Source of the DNA: Brachypodium distachyon
Taxonomy: Eukaryota > Streptophyta > Magnoliopsida > Poales > Poaceae
Direction of reading: 5' to 3'
NCBI RefSeq assembly: GCF_000005505.3
Contig: NC_016131.3
Coordinates: forward strand, 26,279,001 to 26,343,000
Length of the DNA stretch: 64,000 nucleotides
Shown here piece by piece: positions 57,455 to 64,000 of this stretch (positions within the stretch are counted from its first letter, which is position 1; each line of letters begins with the position of its first letter). Under the pieces are notes generated by a model. That model saw only the letters and a program-made list of their open reading frames with translations. It made no database searches and had not been told where the DNA came from. The position numbers and the translations under genes are program-made.

Positions 57455-57686
57455 ACAGGCCTCGGCCACAAATTACTTACAGCAGAAGGAAAATTATAGT
57501 ATACAACAGATAGATTGATAGAATGAGCTGAGTTTGACAGGCTCCTCCTTCGGCCAAGCCTGGTGATGTCCCTCCCCAGAATCTCTTGTGAACCAGGAGT
57601 GTTGGTGCAGGTGTTTTTTCTTCTGGAGTTCTGAGAGCACCTTTTCCTCCAAAATACATGTACTACTAATGTTCACATGCTGGCCC

Positions 57687-60600
57687 TTACCGTGGCAACC
57701 CAGTAGACGATCCCAACTCCTGTTCCAAGCTATAGCATTTTTGGCTGTATTGGGACCCAAAATTTGCACTATTGTCGCCAAAGTTCAGCGACTCGCATCT
57801 AGCTTCAGATCCAGTACATAGGAGTAGTTGCATTTCTTCATCGTTTTCTGGAACGACATGGCATGAGTTTGACCTCTTAGTTCGCAAGAACTGCAAAGTC
57901 ATCTCGACTTCTTTCATAGTAGGCCTCTCTTCACCCCGGAGCCTCAAGCACATCTCCGCAAGCGAGGCAACACTTTTGATCTCTTCCTCGGTTGCTTCTT
58001 CGGAAACTTGAGCAGCTGCTATCTCTTTGATTGGCCTCCCTTTCAGCTCCCAGAGAAAATAATTGGATAAGTTCTGTTTTGAGCCCGACTCATTTGTAAA
58101 AATAGGTTTCTTTCTTAGGAGCAGCTCCACAAGTACTACACCAAAACTGTATACATCACTCTTCTCGTTCAGCTCCCCAGTATGGTAATACTCCGGATCT
58201 AAGTACCCAAATGTGCCTTGTACATTTGTGACAACATGAGTTTGATTAATAGGAACCAACCTCGATGAGCCAAAGTCTGCAACTTTGGCAGTGTAGTTTG
58301 CATCTAGCAGTATATTAGAAGACTTCACATCACGATGGAAGACTGATACAGAGGCTGCTGAATGAAGATAATACAGAGCTCCTGCAGCTTCCACAGCAAT
58401 CTGCAGACAGTTGTCCCATGACAAAGAGAAACCACCACTAGCATCACAATGTAGAGTTTCAAATAACGAACCATTGGAGACGAAGTCATACACTAAGAGT
58501 GGGACCTCGGTTTCAAGACAACATCCAAAGAGCTTGACAACATTTCGATGATTGATTTGAGAGAGAATTGCAACCTCATTAACGAATTGACTGATCTCAC
58601 TTTCCTCAATGTCCTTGGACCTTTTTATCGCCACAACACGTTGGTCTGATAAGATGCCTTTGTACACCATGCCATGTCCTCCGTGACCAAGGATCCGTGT
58701 AGGATCAAAGTTATTTGTTGCCTTTTCTAGCTCTTCTAAGGAGAAAATCTTTGTTCTGTTACTCGCATTTTCATCAGATGATATCAACTGCTCCAAGATA
58801 AGTCCTTGATTTTTCTGGAAGTACTTCTTTCGTAGTTGCTTCTGGATGTCGCTTTTCCATCGGTGTATGAGAATGATTCCAATTAAGCTTACAAGTAGAA
58901 TGCCAAAACCACTGCATAGCCCAATGATGATACCTGCAATGCTTATGTTCTTTACTTTCTCTTTAGCTTGTTACTATTACAATTGATAAGAACAAAATAT
59001 TACCTAACAGAAGATTCTGTTCTTTGATTGCAGTACAGTGCATTCTTACTGGGTCGTACAGTGTCTTCTGAGGACATTTGGTACACTTGAAGCTTCCTAT
59101 TGTATTGTCACAGGTCCCATTACATATGTTAGGTTGAAGGCACTCGTCAACATCTGCAAATAAATCACACGTTGGTAAATCTAGAAAAATATTCAGAAGC
59201 AAAATACAATTGCCACCCTGCAGTACAAGCAGTTGTCTGCACAAATTTGCTGGAAATTCTTAAAGATATTCAGAATGTGAAAATAAATTTCAGTTAAAAT
59301 CTTGTCAACAAACTTTCTTTAATATGTTGGCCAAAAAGGAAAGTCCACTGTTAATAAAAGATAAACTTTATGATAGAAAGTACCTAAGCAGTTAAAGTAC
59401 AATGCACAATAAGTATTTTGCAGTTAAAGTATTATTCTAAAACTTTATGATAGAAAGTACCTAAGCAGCCGTTTTGGGTATATGGATTTCCTGTAAAACC
59501 AGGAGAGCATTTGCAACGGTAACCAATATAAACACGTGTTGAGTTGACCATCACACACATGCTGTTGTTGCTAACACACCCATATCCACTTTTGTTCTGC
59601 TGTGCTTCAAGACATGTCAAATTTGCAATGGCCCAATGCAAAGAGACTGATTCCTCAGAAGGAAGAAAAAGACCGGATATAGTGGAAATTGGTCCTTCCC
59701 GTTCAAAAGGTAAGCTGTATTTGATAAGCCCATCATCGACATCAATGGATACCACTTCATCATATTTTCCAATTAAGACGATAGAGGAAGTCGTGTTTGT
59801 GCAGTTGAGGCGAAATTGTTCTCTCCCAAAGCAACCTTCTTCGAGACCAAATGGAAATGGAACAGTGATATTTCCACACGTACTGGGACAATTCATCCTC
59901 TGAATTGGATTGTATCCTGTGTTCGAACAGAATAAATGTTCATCAGTTTCACAGAAAAAAATAAATACAAACATGCAACAAGATCCATCGAAAGGACAAT
60001 TTGCTATACTTTTCTATAGATTTGGTGCATGTGTTTTCTTTCCTATGTGGATGGAAACACAAATTCTCTTGTTTCGTACTTCTTTTTATCTAATCTTACT
60101 GATGAGCTCGAACTCTCTAGCCACAACAGTTCAAGTAGTAAATAGTCACAGAATGTAATATCTTGATGAAGTCTGGCATGGCACTCCTTCTTTAACCAAA
60201 GCAAAGCTAAACCCAAGTAGTTCGAGACCTAGTCTTGGTACCCACACGACCAAAAAAGGCAAGATTGTAGGTTTTTATTTCATTCTAAGATTTATAAATT
60301 CGATCATTGATTAGCATACAAGAAAATTAGACCGTTTTATTTCTAAATCATGTAAAATTTATTTGTATCCCTTGTTAAGTGAGCGCAGACCTTTTATGCT
60401 GTAGAAGATATATAACTTCGACCTCTGGTTGTTTTCATAAGTTATACAAGCTAATCCTCTCAATAAAAAGTTATACTTATGTTATTTTAATTTGGTCCAT
60501 GTATGTAGTATTTATGGTCCAAGTGGAAGAAAGGAGTTGAATACATGTCTGTTGTAGAATTTTGAAGCAGATGTGTAACTTACTACCTTTGTCCCGTGAG

Positions 60601-61532
60601 CAACCATCAAGAATGTATGGGTTACCACCGTAGCCAGCATTGCACCGGCAGAGGTACCCAACATTCATTGGCACATTGGAGTCATCGCACCATCCGAGCC
60701 TGCTGATACAAGCATAGCTCGACTTGTTCTCCACAGCGCCAGCACAGCTCAGCTGATCCATGATGCTCCATGTGAAATAGGCATAATCGGTGGTGATGTT
60801 TATACTATCCCACAGTGAGCTTCCTTTGGAGTGCGGCTCGAGCCCCCCTGTTGTGTGGCGGACAAATCGGATCTGAAAGCTGTTGTCGAAGTTGACGGAG
60901 CAACAACCAGTACCATTGCAGTTCTGCCTAGCCACACTGTCTGTGATTTCTTTGTTAGGGCAAGTCATGGTGCAGTACGGCCTGGTGGTATCCATGTCTT
61001 GATTGATCAAGTACATGTCAAAGCCACAACCAGTGATGTTTAAATGGGCATAGCCTAGGGAAAAAGATCTCCCAGGAGCTCTCCAGGACATACTGTGATG
61101 GTCGATCCCAGGTCTCATGGTTATGATCTGGGAGAAGGCAACATCGAAATAATAATCATAATAGTAAGAATCATGATCAATATCATTGATGTTACCAACA
61201 ACCTCCGTGGTGCCATCATTGAGGAAGAGCCTGGGCGGTTGTGCAGTGTCATTGCAATTGAGGCTGAAGTCGGGGTCGCGGAAGCAGCCAGAGCCGATGC
61301 CGAAGGGATAGTTGAAGGTCAGATTGCCACAGCTCATCCGACAACCGGAGAGCGTGGCAGTGGAGGGATTAGTCATGTTTCCCTCTTGGCTTCTTAGGAT
61401 GGCAGAAGCGTGCACCTTTGGAATCCCAGTAAACACTAGAAGGAGAAGAGGAAATAGTGAACTAAGAAGGCTCATCTCAACCAGACCACGTATGTTCAGC
61501 TTCAATAACTTGAGAGAATTTTGAAGCTTCAA
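57687..61532 (-). CDS. Wall-associated receptor-like kinase (WAK)
   Basis: Four exons, 61532-60587, 59916-59461, 59153-59004 and 58933-57687, join in frame to 932 residues. A signal peptide is present ([17 protein letters not shown]); the start may be the Met at 61475 instead, which gives a more usual length. Exon 1 holds a GUB_WAK domain ([16 protein letters not shown]) and a WAK-type Cys-rich end. Exon 2 holds a second, [16 protein letters not shown]. Exon 3 is a calcium-binding type EGF module ([15 protein letters not shown]). Exon 4 begins with the membrane span ([18 protein letters not shown]) and then a Ser/Thr kinase with the loop [11 protein letters not shown] (about 600), Lys in [21 protein letters not shown] and [10 protein letters not shown], all intact. 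WAKs sit in the plasma membrane, contact pectin and signal inward. The gene appears functional. Confidence 0.93.
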
Positions 61533-64000
61533 CTCTGGAGGTACTTGGAACCAACAAACTATAGCATAGTTGTGTACAAGGGTTTCCTTGAGATAACTGT
61601 GACAATGGTTCTGCTTTATAGTGTATTGGTCTTGAAAGGACCAGACTGATTTTGTCCTGACTACTTCAAGAAGTCTGCAACTGGAAGTATGTATGCACGG
61701 AAAAATTAAGATGCATAACGGTCCCTGAGGTTCAGGGCATGATATTTTTGTTGGAATCCAATATTTGAGATCTATTTCAATGAGATTGCTCAGTGAAAAA
61801 AATAAGTTTACAAAACTAGGTTGCGATTAACTTTGTTATTACTGTTGACTACGTTTTGAACACAAATAGAAGAACACGTAAATGGATATTATTTATTTCA
61901 TCTAGCATATCCCCTCTTATCCCATTCTTCTCCCAACAAGAAGCACCGATTTGTAAATTAGGTTAAGCAGTGACATTTGTGACGATCTGGATCAACTTTA
62001 TACTATTGAGGTTTACGGGACAAGGAAGACCGCAAACCTTAATTACCTCTTTTCTCTGATAGACAAATCTGAGTCAATGCATCATCAGGAATTTTTGCAG
62101 TAGTAGACAATGAAAGCATCTGAAGTTCCTGAGTGGGGGAGAAGAAAACAAGCGGTCAATCACCGTCAGTTAGACTTTTCGCTTTAACATGACAGCGTTT
62201 GGAACACCCACAACTTGGTATAGCATCCGAGCTGTGTGCCTATTAGGTATAGGATTCTTCAAGTTTATATATGGCCACACCCTCTTTGGGGCCTTGAAGT
62301 CATAAAATTGGATTTTAATCCAAAGATGAGGGTATTCCCTTGGTCGCCTGGTGTGATGAGTTCTTCATGGAGCTGGTTTTGTAATGAGGATTATTCATTA
62401 GATTTTTTTCCTTCATTAATCTGTGATGTTTCTTTTGTCGCACGTTGGACTGGAAAACAGAGTGCTTTGAATTGTAATGGGCTTGAATCAAATAATAAAT
62501 TCTACTGTTGATTCTACGAATCAAATTTGTATCTTCAGAACCAAACAGGGTATTATGAGAATTGTTTTCTGGATCTGATGATCTCCTCTGGGGTTAAGAT
62601 ACAGACGTACAGCAACCTACTTCATTTGGAACCAGAGATTCCCCAGGTCAGTCACCACTGGACTTATTCCTGAACTTCAGTTGGAACCAGAGACTCCCCA
62701 GGTCAGTCAACACGAGAGTGAAGTTTTGGATAGTTATTGCGTACCAAAATATCCAAGGTAATCTATTGGTAGGGAAGGCACAGACTGTCAGACTCCTGTC
62801 ATGAACTCATGATGTAACATCAGATGTACCACACATGAAAGCGGGTGTAGTGCCAGAGACTGTCAGATACGTGTATCCTGTCACGATAAACAGTTGATGC
62901 ATGTATGTAGCAAATCTCCTTGGAAGACAGGTGTGGCGAAGACTGACTGCCCACATGTCCACATAGATCGAAAGAGAATTCCTAAATTGTTATCGCATCC
63001 TTGTTATCACACACACTGCTCAGCTATGCTTGATATATACTCCCTCCGATTCTAAATTGTTGTCGTTGTTTTAGTTCAAATTTGAACTAATATTTTGCCT
63101 AACAGAGATATATATGTTGTATTATTTCGAAAGCATCAAATAAATGATAGGTGTGTGTCTCATTTGTATGTGTTTTAGACCAGTATGAAAATAAGTGTCC
63201 AGATCATGAGCAAGTCTTTTTTTTTCAGGAAAGATCATGAGCAAGATTGGTTGTTAGGAACGCAGAATTTGTAAACCGCACACTGCACATATACACTCAA
63301 ATTAAGTTCAAACAATGTGTCTCTATATAGTTAAAGCTAGAAAACGTACATCTAGAAAAGTAGAATCAACTAGTCATACAGTGCACGCACAGAAGTATGA
63401 AAGTACATTGTGTTTTGGATGTGACACGATATTTTATTAATTTTTATGTGGTGTTAGATCGTATCCATAATTTTAAGTTCAAACCACGTTGGTTGATCAA
63501 CGTTTGCATCAAACTAATTCATAGTTTGATGTGATATTAGTTGTGTATCTGGAATAAAAGTCTGTTGTGTATCTGGAATAAAAGTCCAGATCACGTGTGA
63601 GAAGATGATCCTTTCTAAGACAATTGGTCATGTGTGGTATATAAATCACATATGTTCACAAACATAAAGTTCGCTAAATTGGCCAACCACTTGATTGTGT
63701 TGATAGGTCATGTGTATACCAAACTATATTAGTTAGTAATTTTTTTGTTGAAAATCATCATGTGAGACTAAAGTTTTACATGATTATGCTATCGATACTT
63801 GTATTAATTAAACTTTAGGTTGTGAGCTAGTCGTTTGGTTTTTCACTTTGTAGCGATATTGATTTTTCATTTCCTGTCTAGCCAGTCACTCGTATCTGAT
63901 GTTAATTAGCAGCCATAGATAACTTTAGGCTCATGTGTTGTTATGTGGAATTATAATTCTTTTAGTACTCGTCAATAAAACTTATTTACAAAATATAGAT
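61533..64000. other. Upstream of WAK, no further gene
   Basis: AT-rich DNA. It contains a Stowaway left arm at 63040 (TA then CTCCCTCCGATTCTAAATTG, no right arm found), a 29-bp direct repeat TTGGAACCAGAGA.TCCCCAG at 62626 and 62681, and a 24-bp tandem duplication at 63540-63587. The WAK promoter should lie at the left edge. No coding region is supported. Confidence 0.5.
63540..63587. repeat. 24-bp tandem duplication
   Basis: GTTGTGTATCTGGAATAAAA plus GTCT/GTCC, two adjacent units with one difference. Confidence 0.9.

Noticed and set aside
1..64000. CRISPR arrays, bacterial operons or organellar DNA
   Set aside because: No regularly spaced repeats of that kind; spliced genes, MITEs and LTR elements show nuclear plant DNA.

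Overview
This is nuclear DNA from a flowering plant, almost certainly a grass (Poaceae). The evidence is intron-containing genes with GT-AG splicing, strong GC bias at the 5' ends of genes, many Stowaway-type MITEs starting CTCCCTCCG, a short-LTR Ty3/gypsy element, L1-type LINE fragments, and a plant mariner with a DD39D transposase. The species cannot be fixed from the sequence; a pooid grass is my guess. About half of the window is recognisable mobile DNA or local duplication.

Layout. At 0.8-11.8 kb (+) there is a tandemly duplicated locus for an atypical type-B-like response regulator. The first copy (0.8-2.8 kb) is a truncated pseudogene that keeps only exon 3. The second (5068-11813, four exons) is an open gene whose 4.6-kb intron 2 holds a dead Harbinger-like element. 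At 12.4-16.3 kb (-) lies an intact ten-exon lysosomal Pro-X carboxypeptidase (S28) gene, convergent with the regulator. At 17.9-23.3 kb is a complete Ty3/gypsy chromovirus-type retrotransposon (5375 bp, both LTRs, TSD TGTTC) with a broken gag-pol. At 24.1-28.0 kb is a 1.9-kb tandem duplication of AT-rich, intron-like DNA that carries a small candidate exon in each copy. At 28.5-32.0 kb and again at 45.5-47.6 kb there is an unrecognised repeat family (called R here, six copies), each group lying next to a GC-rich block that looks like the 5' end of a minus-strand transcription unit. At 33.1-36.6 kb is a probable Helitron carrying gene-like fragments. At 38.9-43.5 kb is a full-length mariner-like element whose transposase is interrupted by a single in-frame stop.

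The last third holds a POLAR-like cell-polarity gene (49.5-50.9 kb, -), a tRNA-Ser(AGA) gene (52.6 kb, +), a 5'-truncated LINE with a perfect 19-bp TSD (52.7-54.4 kb), a second LINE fragment in the opposite direction that is itself split by a Tourist-like MITE (55.1-57.4 kb), and a four-exon wall-associated receptor kinase gene (57.7-61.5 kb, -). The remaining 2.5 kb is AT-rich with no recognised gene.

The host genes do not form a pathway: signalling (response regulator), proteolysis (Pro-X carboxypeptidase), asymmetric division (POLAR-like) and wall sensing (WAK) are simply neighbours. The features most worth a second look are the Glu in place of the phospho-acceptor Asp in the response regulator, the R family and its GC-rich leaders, the tandem 1.9-kb duplication with a conserved 66-nt exon, the mariner element together with MITEs sharing its ends, and a set of 10-47-nt insertions with target-site duplications that look like extremely truncated retroposition events.
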